From Hexactinellida sp. DTS-2022 (lineage: Eukaryota > Porifera > Hexactinellida), in contig JAPNXP010000015.1 in the NCBI GenBank assembly GCA_028753945.1, forward strand, positions 1,860,001 through 1,924,000: a stretch of DNA of 64,000 bases, in the 5' to 3' direction. The notes below the pieces were generated by a model. It did not search any database. It was not told where the DNA came from and worked only from the letters and a program-made list of their open reading frames with translations. Both the position numbers and the translations under genes were made by a program. Positions 43,800 through 56,106 of this stretch are shown here, one piece after another. Position 1 is the first letter of the stretch. Each line of letters begins with the position of its first letter.

Positions 43800-46759
43800 G
43801 ACGTTCAAGACATGGCGAAAAAAATCCAAAATTGCAGCTGTGCGACAGCATGTTGCATTGGAGGCACTATTAATAGACCACCACCAAAATATAGTGCCAC
43901 CAAATAAACATGCGTCGGCACAGGCTGCAATTTTGGATTTTTTACTGTGCCGACTATACTATAGTATAGTGGCCCAGTTCTAATCTCACTGCCTTGGATG
44001 TTTTTACTGTGCCGACTATACTATAGTATAGTGGCCCAGTATTGGTCTTAGTGCTTTGGTTTGTTTGTTTTTTTTTTTCTCCGTGTCGCCTCCCCAGGCT
44101 AAACCATAAGTGCTAGAGCTCTGAGATTTTCAGAATAGGTGTCTGGTTGTTGATTAATGTGCACTTCGTGGCCTGATTTTTCAATTTCGACTTGTGAAAT
44201 TTTTTAACGGGACTTTTAGCTTTTTTTGTCCCAAAGAGAAATAAATGCAATAACAAGAAAAATTTTAGAATCATTAGTATCAGAAAAGTATTTTGCAACT
44301 GATAGCTCTTCACGATTTTTTTAATCCGTCCTCATTTTCCTGAGAATTAGGCTCAAAGTTGCCACAATTGACCCTTAACTTTCTAAAATCGTAAATTCAT
44401 TAATATTCAATTATGCAATTATTTCGTGGTTTCGATGAATAACTACTATTTAATATTTATGAATAATTCAATTAGATTCAGTGTTATTTCGATTCAAGTT
44501 ATTGTTGATATTATAATCACAATAAAGAATTCTAGTATATATGAATAACTAATTTACATTCAATAGCTATTACTATACAAATCTATTTCTGATATCATAG
44601 TTACAATAATTTATTCTATTTATATGAATAATTCAATTTGATTCAGTAGTATATAAATCGATTTCTAATACAATAGTTGTATTAAAGTTTTCTCCTATAT
44701 GAAAATTCAATTTCACTCAACAGTTATTCAATTTCAGAACGATTTCTGATATTCAAACAATGGATTAATGAGATGGGATATCTATTTGTATAAATATTTG
44801 TCTATTTGTGTGCTTGGTGCCCGAAATGTATTAGAGTATAAGGGGGGGTTTATAGCGCATTAATAATGGAAATATAAACTTAATCCCATATGTCATTCAA
44901 AGTAAGCGAGTATGCTGATTTCAATTTTAAAACGATGACTGATATACAAACAATGGATTAATGAAATGGAATATCTATTAAATGACTATTCGTCTGTGTG
45001 CGTGTTTGGTGGTCGAATTGTATTAGAGTGATAGGGGGTTATAATAGGAATATAAACTAGATCCCTTTTGTCATTCTAAGTAAACAAGTATGCTGATTTC
45101 CAATTTTAAACAGTATATTAATATTCAATGGATTAAAGCAAATTAAATTAAATTGGAAATTTGTTTACTTAACTCAACTCAACTCACATTGCTAAAATAA
45201 TTAACTATTTATATCATTTATTATCTATACATAATGAATGAATGGCATTAAACCCAAGATGGTTCAAGATAGAAATAATTTAAAATCAACAATGGTTCCT
45301 TTGTCCCGTACAACTTGTTAAATGAGACTAAACACTATGAGGTGTTCATGACATGGCGAAAAAAATCCAAAATTGCAGCTGTGCCACAAGCGTGTTCCTT
45401 TGGAGGCACTATCAATAAACCACCACCAAAATATAGTGCCACAAAAGGAACATGCGTCGGCACAGCTGCAATTTTGGATTTTTTGTTTTCTCCGTGTCGC
45501 CTCCCCAGGCTAAACCATAAGTGCTAGAGCTCTGAGATTTTCAGGATAGGTGTCTGGTTGTTGATTAATGTGCACTTCGTGGCCTGATTTTTCAATTTCG
45601 ACTTGGGAAAAATTTTAACGGGACTTTTAGCTTTTTTTGTCCCATAAGAAAATAAAAGCAATAACAAGAAAAAATTTCAAATCGTTAGCTTCAGAAAAGT
45701 ATTTTGCAACTGATAGCTCTTCACGATTTTTTTAATCCGTCCTCATTTTCCTGAGAATTAGGCTCAAAGTTGCCACAATCCACCCTTAACTTTCTAAAAT
45801 AGGAAATTCATTAATATTCAATTATGCAATTATTTCGTGGTTTCGATCAAGATCTACTATTTATGAATAATTCAATTGATTCACTGTTATTTCGATTCAA
45901 GTTATTGTTGATATCATAATTACAATAAAGAATTCTAGTATATATGAATAATTAATTTACATTCAATAGCTATTACTATACAAATCAATTTCTGATATCA
46001 TAGTTACAATAATTTATTCTATTTATATGAATAATTCAATTTGATTCAATAGTATATAAATCGATTTCTAATACAATAGTTGTATTTAAAGTTTTCTCCT
46101 ATATGAAAATTCAATTTCACTCAACAGTTATTCAATTTCAGAACGATTTCTGATATTCAAACAATGGATTAATGAGATGGAATATCTATTTGTATAAATA
46201 TTTGTCTATTTGTGTGCTTGGTGCCCGAAATGTATTAGAGTGTAAGGGGGGGTTTATAAAGCATTTACGTATAATGGAAATATAAACTTGATCCCATGTG
46301 TCATTCAAAGTAAGCGAGTATGCTGATTTCAATTTTAAAACGATGACTGATATACAAACAATGGATTAATGAAATGGAATATCTATTAAATGACTATTCG
46401 TCTGTGTGCGTGTTTGGTGGTCGAATTGTATTAGAGTGATAGGGGGTTATAATAGGAATATAAACTAGATCCCTTTTGTCATTCTAAGTAAACAAGTATG
46501 CTGATTTCCAATTTTAAACAGTATATTAATATTCAATGGATTAAAGCAATTTAAATTAAATTGGAAATTTGTTTACTTAACTCAACTCAACTCACATTGC
46601 TAAAATAATTAACTATTTATATCATTTATTATCTATACATAATGAATGAATGACATTAAACCCAAGATGGTTCAAGATAGAAATAATTTAAAATCAACAA
46701 TGGTTCCTTTATCCCGTACAACTTGTCAAATGAGACTAAACACTATGAGGCGTTCATGA

Positions 46760-46890
46760 CATGGCGAAAAAAATCCAAAATTGCAGCTGTGCCGACAGCG
46801 TGTTCCTTTGGAGGCACTATCAATAAACCACCACCAAAATATAGTGCCACAAAATGAACATGCGTCGGCACAGCTGCAATTTTGGATTTT
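46760..46890. mobile_element. MITE with AAATCCAAAATTGCAGCTGTG ends (copy in unit 3)
   Basis: Inverted ends AATCCAAAATTGCAGCTGTG and complement, then CCGACAGC...GTTCC and GGCACTAT arms around a CCACCACCAAAATATAGTG centre. Equivalent copies end each unit at about 43810-43945 and 45355-45485. A further copy lies outside the array at 48385-48512, and a right half-copy is at 58080-58165. Confidence 0.85.
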
Positions 46891-47686
46891 TTTTTATTTC
46901 TCCGTGTCGCCTCCCCAGGCTAAACCATAGGTGCTAGAGCTCTGAGATTTTCAGAATAGGTGTCTGGTTGTTGATTAATGTGCACTTCGTGGCCTGATTT
47001 TTCAATTTCGACTTGTGAAATTTTTTAACGGGACTTTTAGCTTTTTTTGTCCCAAAGAGAAATAAATGCAATAACAAGAAAAATTTTAGAATCATTAGTA
47101 TCAGAAAAGTATTTTGCAACTGATAGCTCTTCACGATTTTTTTAATCCGTCCTCATTTTCCTGAGAATTAGGCTCAAAGTTGCCACAATTGACCCTTAAC
47201 TTTCTAAAATCGTAAATTCATTAATATTCAATTATGCAATTATTTCGTGGTTTCGATGAATAACTACTATTTAATATTTATGAATAATTCAATTAGATTC
47301 AGTGTTATTTCGATTCAAGTTATTGTTGATATTATAATCACAATAAAGAATTCTAGTATATATGAATAACTAATTTACATTCAATAGCTATTACTATACA
47401 AATCTATTTCTGATATCATAGTTACAATAATTTATTCTATTTATATGAATAATTCAATTTGATTCATTAGTATATAAATCGATTTCTAATACAATAGTTG
47501 TATTAAAGTTTTCTCCTATATGAAAATTCAATTTCACTCAACAGTTATTCAATTTCAGAACGATTTCTGATATTCAAACAATGGATTAATGAGATGGGAT
47601 ATCTATTTGTATAAATAATTGTCTACTTGTGTGCTTGGTGCCCGAAATGTATTAGAGTGTAAGGGGGGTTTATAACGCATTTATTT

Positions 47687-48384
47687 CAAGTTGTAATAAT
47701 TATATTGATTCAACTTGTGAGATCGAGTAGGCTTCGATTTTCTAATTGAAAATTATGATTATATATTCCATAACAACGACAAATTATGTGAATATATTTC
47801 GTTCTTCAAGAATACTCTTAATCAATATTAATATACTGATGTAATTAATTATAATTAATTAACTCAGACTATAATTGACATAATATTATATAGATGCTTC
47901 CAATTTGTTTATTAGGGATCATCGAGTGTGCGGAATTGAAATTTGGTTTCAACTTAATTTTACTTAGTAAATATGTGTTAAATTATCAACAATATTAATA
48001 AATATTTATACTAATTAGCTAAATATTATTAATCTCAGAGATGATGCAAGATAGAAACAAACTTACAATTTATCAATTGATCCTTATGCCACTTAACACC
48101 TCAACAAATGGGTCTTGACACCTTGAGGTGATGATGACATCGTCAAAAAAATGTGTTTCTACAATTTTGTGAATTCTATATTCGAATGGGTTGGTTGGTG
48201 TTGGGTAATCACCCAACACTCACATAAAAAATGCTGAGTCATCACCTATTATTTTCTACTGAAACTTGAATATCTTTGAAATGAAGTGAGCTAAAATGAA
48301 ACTTCCAACTCACTAAGGGTCGTTACAATCCGAAACACTTATCTGAATTAATTTAACACCTTCATAGTGATAATGACATTTCGA
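47687..48384. repeat. AT-rich spacer and inverted copy of the SF3B6-downstream repeat
   Basis: 47687-48050 is AT-rich with nothing recognised. 48060-48340 is the reverse complement of 38290-38545. No coding. Confidence 0.55.
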
Positions 48385-48512
48385 AAAAAAAATCCAAAAT
48401 TGCACCTGTGCGGACAGCATGTTCCATTGGAGGCACTATTAATAAACCACCACCAAAATATAGTGCCACCAAAGGAACATGCGTCGGCACAGGTGCAATT
48501 TTGGATTTTTTG
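48385..48512. mobile_element. MITE, extra copy outside the tandem array
   Basis: Same family as the MITEs in the array: ends AATCCAAAATTGCACCTGTG and GCACAGGTGCAATTTTGG, about 128 bp. Confidence 0.82.
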
Positions 48513-48837
48513 TATCCAAAAGAAAGATAATGAATTTACTTAGGCTTGTGCTCTTTTTCGTAATGGATGCAATTACGTCCACAGCTAAGCTCAGTCAATA
48601 ATGTAATCATATTAGTTAGCTTTCACAGTCAATATATGTTACTGTGCTATTTCTTTTTCAGTCGTTACATAGCACCTTTTTTATAGAAAGTGCTCCTGAA
48701 TTAACATTTAGCAAGGCCTCTTAGTGTGTAAGAGGTTTTCTGCTGAGCCCCCATTAGGGTCGCTGGCTATATTACTCCTACTCACTTGACACCCACTATA
48801 CGTGTAGTTATGGCTGACTTCGCACCTGTCCAAATAT

Positions 48838-49015
48838 TATATGAATTTACTTATACAGCGATCATCGGCGTTTGTATTAAATAACCTGCCTAGTTTCTAC
48901 CGATTGTTTTTTTATGTTTATAAAAAACACCATCGGTAGAAACTAGCCAGGTTTTCTAATACAAACGCCGATGATCGGTGCTACCGATGATCGCTGTATA
49001 AGTAAATTCATATTA
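48838..49015. mobile_element. Foldback MITE, near-perfect long hairpin
   Basis: Left arm GAATTTACTTATACAGCGATC...GGCGTTTGTATTA and right arm match over about 80 bp each around a short AT loop near 48920. The right arm has an extra GGTGCTACCGATGATCG segment, a local duplication. A transcript across it would make a long stem. No coding. Confidence 0.8.
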
Positions 49016-50189
49016 TATTACTTAGTGAAAGTATAATGAAGCTTCTAAATAATTAATTAATATCAATTATATTAAAATGATTACAAATTACAATACACAT
49101 TTGTATGTTTGTTTGGAGGTACGAGAAACGAAATTACTTTTCAGACCCTGTAGAAATGCAAATTGGTGTAGATTGCCGCATTAAATTTAAAGAACTTGGA
49201 TTAACATGTCCTTTTTGTCATTCACCAATTCAGAGCAGTTTGGAAATAATATCATTTAGAAGTTCCTTAATTCACACACACTGACCTTCAGTTTGAGATT
49301 TTCTTATTAATTCCCAATCCCATTCTGAATGGACTGGGATTAATCTTAAAATCTTTAAAACTCTAATTCCATAGGGATTTGGCCCCATCTCTGGTTGCAT
49401 ATTATAACAATTGTTATTTTTAGACTACTTTTCCAATATTGAGAAAGTAGTCTGAAAAATGTCAACATCTTAGATTCGGAGAATTCCCACATACGGAGTT
49501 TGACGTAGTCTCAGAATTGGATTAGTAGGGCCCATATGTTAGTCCATTACGGTGACATTGTGAGATCATTGCCCATAGGTGTTTATATTGGCAAATTTTT
49601 GTATGGCCATGGTCCTACCAACCATACCAGAACTTACGCCTTTGTATTGTTAATTTATAGATGCACATTTTAACACATTTACTACATAAATAGAACGTAA
49701 TTACTCATTACTCGCTACACATTCTCAACTTAGTGATATTGATAAGCTGATTTAACAGCAAGACCAGCTATTAAACCAGCTTATCAATAAACTCAACATT
49801 AATTTGAGAATGAGCCGCGTATAATTATGTTCTGTTTATGGTGAATGTATTGAAAATTATATGTATTGAAGATTGAAATGGTGGCTTGAGTGAAATGGTT
49901 TGAATTCGCGAGTAGATTAGGATAAATATTTATTACGAGCCTATAATCTCGTTCGCTTTTGCTAGGGAATACTTAACTATTCACTTAATTCATTATCATG
50001 TATAATTTACACTTTTACCACGCAATATAATTAACTTACAAAAGGACTCGTATTCATTTTGTCAAGTCTTCAATATTAATCTATATACGTACTATACTAC
50101 TGTATATGATACTAGTTTGCTTACTTACTTATAATTTAAAATCTCAATCTTATTCTTAGTCATTAATTCCCCAAATTTAACAACAATCA
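49016..50189. other. Intergenic region with small palindromes
   Basis: No gene is recognised. A hairpin with GATAAGCTG(A/G)TTTAA arms lies at 49740-49792 within a looser inverted pair (49718-49816). 49520-49625 carries a fragment related to the 36785 MITE (GTAGGGCCCAT, CCATGGTCCTACC). The rest is AT-rich. Confidence 0.4.
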
Positions 50190-50730
50190 GCTCTTATTTG
50201 CAAGTAGATAATTCTAAATTCGTATTTAGCATATGCAATTACTTAAAATGACCGTATAAAACTATTCTCTAGGTAAATTCTAATATTTTACAAACTTGTT
50301 TACCTATATTGGCAATTACAACAACAACAAGAAGAACAACAACAACAATAAATATTTGTATATTATAAATTTGTAAATGGGTCAATCGTGTTCAGCATAC
50401 TTGCGTATATATAACTCCCGTTGTAAGTTAGGCTCTATGTTAATTTGGAATATTCCTTAATTTGTTTACCTATATTGCCAATAACAACAACAAATAGTCA
50501 TAGAGAGAAATTTGTAGAGTTCTCTCAAAGAGAAATTTGAGAGAAATTTGTGAGTGTAAAATTCGTATTCAGCATACTTGTTTACCTAGTATTCACATTT
50601 AGAAGTGAACAAATAACTGGATTAGATCTGGGATATAATTAATTTTTAACAACCCATTATATTTAGTTAAACATTTTCTATAAGTATGACTCAATCTCGC
50701 CTGAAACTCAATTTCGCCTACAACATATGC
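50190..50730 (-). repeat. Dispersed repeat, inverted copy of 39440-39900
   Basis: The reverse complement matches 39440-39900 in several blocks. In this copy a related internal segment (50340-50580, with TTGTTTACCTA and CAATAACAACAACAA) is present twice. Confidence 0.7.
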
Positions 50731-51131
50731 ACTTTGAGAAGTCACTTTTAATTAAGTGCATATACACCAGTGTAAACGCACTGGAAGTATATATTTTAGA
50801 TAATGGGCGGCTAAAATGTAAACTTTTGAACAATAACTTAATAACAATATGTCCAATCATATTTGTCAAATTTCTAGATTATAATCGGGTTATATTAATT
50901 TATTATTTGCAATTGTTAATATAGAAGTGCTCAGTCAAATATTCTTGTGACATGGAGCTCAACCCAGGAGGTCAATATCCCGTCTAAGTCTAAATATCTT
51001 TTCTCTAATCCCAATTTTTCAAAATGAAACGAAATATGTTTGTTAAAAGTTGATGCCCAAACAATTTCATTTATTGTTAACTAGTAATATAAGGGTACAT
51101 ATAGAAACACGCTATCTAGCTGCGCCCAAAA

Positions 51132-53130
51132 CTATCTGTTTATTAATTGAAGCATGTTTTTCCTCAATGGCATTTTACTATTGCATTTTCGCTCTGCTTT
51201 TTTGCAAGGGCATCTGTTTGTTCTGCATATCTTGCATCTACAGGCAGAATCCGACTCAATGCCTAGTGAGGCCTTGCGCATCGTTTCTGTTTGCGATATT
51301 GTTTTGAGGGGTACATCTTCAGGTGAAATTAAATGAGAAGGACATATATTAAATTGACTCCTTAAGTACTTGTTTGAAAGAGTGCCCTCAACTGTTCCAA
51401 TAGTGTAGAGATCATTGTCTTTTTGTGTAATACAGCCTGTTAAATTTCTAGGGCCAATTGAGCTCATCTTGTCAGGATAAGTTATAGGTATGAGAATTGA
51501 GTCACCTATCTGTGCTTGTTTGAATTTTTACTAGAATTACTCAGCATCCTAGTATGGAATTTTTCTTGGCTTCTCTTGAACCCTAATCTCAATTCATTGC
51601 ACCTCTCATTCTTTTTTCTCATATCACAGGCTGGACACCAAACTGAACAACCAAATCCTTCTCCTTCAGCATCGGGCGACCACAAATGATGTGTATGTAT
51701 CTGAAACATCCCGGACATTAATGTGCTTGACTCGTCTCTCCCCCACATACTGTACAGTTTATACTAGTTGTACTAGTTGATTCGAAATTCGGCCTATTCG
51801 AGTATGAATATCCTTTTGAACTCTGAGGTCCTGCGAGAAAGTTAGTTTCAAGAGTTGTGTCATATAAATTGGCAGTTGACGAACTAGTACTTGTAGGATG
51901 AGGACTAGAATATGGGGAACGTGAGTTATAAGTTACTACCTCTGAAGCTAGATAATCGTTGATTCATTTATGAAGTTATAGTCCGTTATGATAGTGCCCA
52001 GGGGAGGAGGGAGCGAAATTTGACTTTCGTAATCATCTACTATAGAGGGTCGTGGGAACTTGGAAAGTGGTGAGTAGTGCTCATGAGTTTCCGTCTGATA
52101 TAAGTGCTCATCTATCAGTGGAGGTGTTGTTTCACGTGTTTGTACTGTATTCACCTAGTAATTATATACTATTAAATTATAGCATAAATATAGTACAGGT
52201 AAACCTCCCAAAGCGGCACCTCCGAGTTACGGCAACCTCCGAGAAGCGGCACAAAATCATTCTCCCGATGGGTGCCGCTATGGGAGTTTTACCTTACGAG
52301 AAACCTCCCAAAGCGGCAACCTCCGAGAAGCGACACAAAATCATTCTCCCGATGGGTGCCGCTTTGGGAGGTTTACCTGTATTTCCAAATCAACACAAGA
52401 TGGAATTAAGAATATATTCTTCTTTAGGAGCTTACCTCTGATATGAAATTTATTAGCTCTTCTTCATGATTGATGTTAGACCAATATTCACTTGGAATAG
52501 ACAATTGACTCAAACCGAAATAGGGTTCTTTGCAAAAACGGCCTCATACGGAGTCATTCTTATTGTAGTGTGGTAGCTCGTGTTATAATTCCACTTGACC
52601 CATCTCAAGTATTTAAACCAGCACTGGTAATTGTTATCCAGCATCATTGCAAATAGAGCATCTTTTACTTCCCTATTTAACCCTTTCTACTGCTCCCTGG
52701 CACTCAGGGTGTCGGGATTTCCCGTGTACAATTTTGGTGCTAGGCCACTTTTCAGCTAATGTGGAGAAAAGTAGTTGATTTTTAAACTCACGACCATTAT
52801 CCGAGTGTAATATCTGCGGTGGTCCTTGCCTTCAGAAAATATCAAGTAAACATTCACCAACTTCACTTGCGGTTTTTTGTCGAAGAGAAGCTAAGCTAAG
52901 TTTCTTCGTGAAATGATCAATATACGTCAACAGAAACCTATAGGGTGTGACATTATCTGGTGACATATTTGCTGATAAATTCATATCACTTAAATCAATC
53001 AGATCCACTTGGCCTCGGGATAGATAGTTATGCAACGCAATAGGTTTAGTAACTACTGATTTGAGGGATTTCTTAGCTTTCTTTAGATGACAAGTCTTAC
53101 ATGTGCTTACATACAAGGAGTTGGATTTAT
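51132..53130 (-). pseudogene. Ginger-like integrase transposon gene, decayed copy 2
   Basis: On the - strand: integrase linker and core start (CKTCHLKKAKKSLKSVV, SRGQVDLIDLSD, 52832-53116). After frame breaks, DNGREFKNQLLF and EKWPSTKIVHGKSRHPE follow (52690-52800), then the PHD-like finger with CPGC (51640-51780, stops and frameshifts), the NDLYTIGTVEGTL block and the Cys-rich tail (CRCKICRTNRCPCKK, 51150-51200). Order and motifs match the copy at 19441-21404. The N-terminus is missing. A TA MITE (52194-52381) is inserted. Confidence 0.75.
52194..52381. mobile_element. TA-flanked MITE, family 4
   Basis: Ends CAGGTAAACCTCCCAAAGCG and complement, flanked by TA. The interior has CCTCCGAGAAGCGGCAC and CGATGGGTGCCGCT repeated twice, forming two half-hairpins. 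Open frames through it are artefacts. Confidence 0.85.
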
Positions 53131-53797
53131 TTGCCTTACTTGGAAGTCAAGTTAGTGGACACTCACCAGTCAGTGGCAGTTACCAACAGAATATCTTCAG
53201 AATTCTCAAATTAATTCTGGTCAGATTTTGTCAACCGATGTACAATTAGTGGATGATTCGTACTAATTATCATTTAAATATAATGAACACGTGGAGAAAA
53301 CACCAGCCAAGCAATATAGTTAGCAAATTTTGATCACCATTTTCAGCCTGTTGCTGAACTCATAAATGGTCGTTAGCCTTCATATTTTATGAATTACAGT
53401 TTTAGCAATGTATGTATTTTCAATTTAGAATTTAGTTAGTAACTAAATAATACTAATTGTATTAGCAAAAGGAATTTATTCCACCTCAATATCACAATCA
53501 AACTCTTGTTATTCCATTATAAATTGGTTATTCATGTGGTTAACACTTAATTATATTGAGAATAGATATTGAGAAAACAGGTGAGAAAGAATAACAGTGG
53601 TAGTAGAAATCTCATGGTAGTAAGAATCTCATAGCAATGTAACATCCATGGTCCTTGTATACAAAGTAGTAAGAATCTCATGGTAGTAAGAATCTCATAC
53701 AACAGTACTATATTATTCTCTATAGGAGTTTAAATCTAGAATTTCAAAAAAAATCTATGCTTAGAAGGCTATTATTAGAGCGCTGATAGTCTTAAAA
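53131..53797. other. AT-rich spacer with a short tandem motif
   Basis: 53600-53705 contains four copies of GTAGTAAGAATCTCAT in two pairs. Nothing else was recognised. Confidence 0.4.
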
Positions 53798-54234
53798 TTG
53801 GTTATACATATCTGCAGTCCCAAATTGAAAGAATTAGCTCCCGGATGTAGAAGCAATTATCATGATGACGAGCGAATCCCAGTGTTCAAGATGCCACACA
53901 AACCAGACGAACTTCGACACGCTTGGATTCGAGCACTCCACAGAGATGATATTCATGAACTCAAGACTGTGCACGTTTGTTCCTTGCATTTTAAGGAAGA
54001 AGAAATTGAACGCACTTACAAAGTACCGAATGGCGATGGGACATATCGAGAGATGCCACGAAAGTACCTAAAGCTTAAAGAATTTCAGAATTTGGAGTTA
54101 CTGCACATCTAGTCAAGATAGACTCAGGAATAGCTGTGATTCAAGAGTGTGTATATGTATGTAACAAATGATTTCCACATTATACTCAGTTTTGAATCCA
54201 TCTCCTATTCCCCTTCCTGACTACATATCCACAA

Positions 54235-54407
54235 GGTAATGCGGAAATGGTTCGATTTTTCAAAATTGGAAATAGTTCGACTTTCATTTTTGTATTGTTG
54301 GACCATGGATTCAAGCCGAGTTTTTCTCATATCCATGGTGTAGCAACACTAAAAAATGCGAACTATTTCCTATTTTGGTTTTTCGAACCATTTCCACCAT
54401 ACCGTTC
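54235..54407. mobile_element. GGTAAT MITE (copy B)
   Basis: Starts GGTAATGCGGAAATGGTTCG and matches the reverse complement of 13587-13810, including CCATGGATTCAAG and GGAAATAGTTCG blocks. It ends CCACCATAC without the last few bases and without a matching target duplication. Confidence 0.8.
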
Positions 54408-54628
54408 TCAGCAGCTGGATGCAAATTGACTTCCTTAGACATGCTCACTAACCTCCCAAACTACTTTAGAAATGCGTCACACAACTACCATATCGAAGCA
54501 ATCGAAGAGTTGATCAAGTTACGATTTTATCATCCCCGTCGGCGTCACTATCCTTCAGTAGTTTTAAGATTTTCTTTACTGCTCCGGTATACTTCTAATT
54601 CTGCTTACAAACTTATCAACAAATTTAT

Positions 54629-56106
54629 GGGGCGCATGCATTAGGTCGAATTATGGTGTTGGCATTAGGTCGAATTTAAAATGTATGCATTAGGTCGAAT
54701 TTAATGTGTTGGCATTAGGTCGAATTCCAAATGTCATATTCAGTAAGTGATTAATTTTTAAATATATGTGAGAATTGAAAGTTTAATGTGAAAATATGAA
54801 ATCAAGTTATATTAGGTATGTATTGTAAAATGTGTAAGAGATGTTAATTAATTAAGAAAAATTTGAAATTTGGCTTCAATTATGTCTGCACGTTGGACAA
54901 GTCTGTTGAAGTTGTTCAATTGTGTCGCTACACTGTGTGCAACAATTTGCATGCTTGCAAGGCATGAATAGCCATGTGGTGCTTCTTGCTTGTAGGCAAA
55001 CTACGCATTTATTTGTTTCAATACTGCCGAAAGTTTCAGGCTCCTCATGTATATCAGAATCATCTGAAATATTTGTGTCTTCTAATAAAGTAGCATTGCC
55101 TATATAGCAACTAATACTTTCTAGAAATTGTATGGGAACTCCTACTTAACAGTTTTTCTTTGCATCGCTTTCGACGTTCATTATTCATTACGTTCTTCTT
55201 TTTACTTGGTCTCGTTATCTCTCTTCCTTGCTGTATCCGGGCCATTTCACAGTCATAGTCAGCAATTATTTCGTTAATGACAGTCAGGAAATTCCAATTT
55301 CTTGGATGGCTTGATTTTATGATGCACTTTAATTTTGCATGGTAGCTTTCTGCTGCATTGTTTGTTACATTGTCAAGGTTAAAAATTGATAGTTCTTCGG
55401 GATCAATTTTAGTCAGCCACTGCTTCTTAAAATAATTCCAAAATACTTCAAGTTTGGTCATTTGACTCTGTTGCAATTTTGGAATTTGAAGAAGGGAGTA
55501 TGTTGGAAGAATCAATTCAGCTGGAAGAAACGGAATTGCCATAATCTTCTTAACGAATGATGCACATTCGGAATTTCCTCGGTAAGTCGAAGCCAAACCA
55601 CACTTTTGAGTTTTTCTCCAAATAGCTTGCGTATAATGGAACCAGCACCCGTTCATCCTGATTCCAGGATAAACTCGCTTGACAGCATTCCGAGCTGCAT
55701 GTTCCCAATCTGACATTACGCAACCCGGTTCTAGCTGAGGTACAAGTTCTCGTATCTTCTGTAAAACTGCCACATATAACTCATCTTTATTGGTCAGCAA
55801 GCAGTGAATGGCTGGAATTGCATGTCTCCCGACTGTAAGAAAAAGAGTCCACAATTGGTAAAATTGTTTAGGTACGGTGTAGAATGTACCGTCAAATTGG
55901 ATATTGGTAATATCTGCGAGCAGATCGTATAATTTGTCAGAAAAGAAAATGACAGCTATCCGACCATCTACAATTTAAACTAGAAATTCGACCTAATGCA
56001 CACATTTTAAATTCGACCTAATGCATACATTTTAAATTCGACCTAATGCCAACACATTAAATTCGACCTAATGCCAACAACATAATTCGACCTAATGCAG
56101 CGCCTC
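54629..56106 (-). mobile_element. MULE-type transposon 2 with iteron arrays, 9-bp target duplication
   Basis: Ends GGGGCGCATGCATTAGG and, inverted, GAGGCGCTGCATTAGG. The perfect 9-bp duplication CAAATTTAT at 54620-54628 and 56107-56115 is the MULE signature. Inside each end are four to five tandem units of about 25-30 bp with core GCATTAGGTCGAATTT (54637-54735; inverted at 55985-56097). Between them lies a 5'-truncated transposase gene on the - strand. The interrupted P-like reading frame is restored when the element and one duplication are taken out. Confidence 0.93.
54882..55976 (-). pseudogene. MULE transposase with RING finger (element 2), FLYWCH part deleted
   Basis: Reading starts abruptly at about 55976 with DGRIAVIFFSDKL, just inside the right iteron array. 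The N-terminal FLYWCH domain is gone by deletion. The DDE core is present: FDGTFYTVP, SDWEHAARN, GCWFHYTQ and NNAAESYH, where the usual Gly is Ala. A frameshift near 55135 separates the core from FLESISCYIGNA, an acidic linker and a complete RING finger (54882-55010): CVVC, CKHANCCTQC, CPTC, i.e. all eight zinc ligands, followed by a stop. It cannot act alone but shows the same domain plan as elements 1 and 3. Confidence 0.85.

Larger units (their letters stand above)
42246..47686. repeat. Tandem array, 1.41-kb unit, about 3.5 copies
   Basis: The landmark CTCCGTGTCGCCTCCCCAGG begins units at 42246, 44079, 45490 and 46900, giving intervals of 1833, 1411 and 1410 bp. The last unit ends near 47686, about 790 bp in. 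Unit 1 is longer because of a hAT-like insert (43533-43799) and a 60-bp doublet. Each complete unit carries an inverted-repeat MITE near its end. Units are very similar, which implies recent duplication or homogenisation. A 66-codon open frame on the - strand recurs in units 1, 2 and 4 and is broken in unit 3, so it is probably not a gene. A G-run at 43009-43026 marks one unit. Confidence 0.92.

Noticed and set aside
42280..47134. A 66-codon - strand open frame repeated in units of the tandem array
   Set aside because: It is conserved because the unit is duplicated. It is broken in one unit, has no recognisable domain and its composition is that of the AT-rich repeat.
52052..52441. Open frame with repeated ATSEKRHKIILPMGAA
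   Set aside because: It is a translation of the two internal repeats of a TA-flanked MITE.
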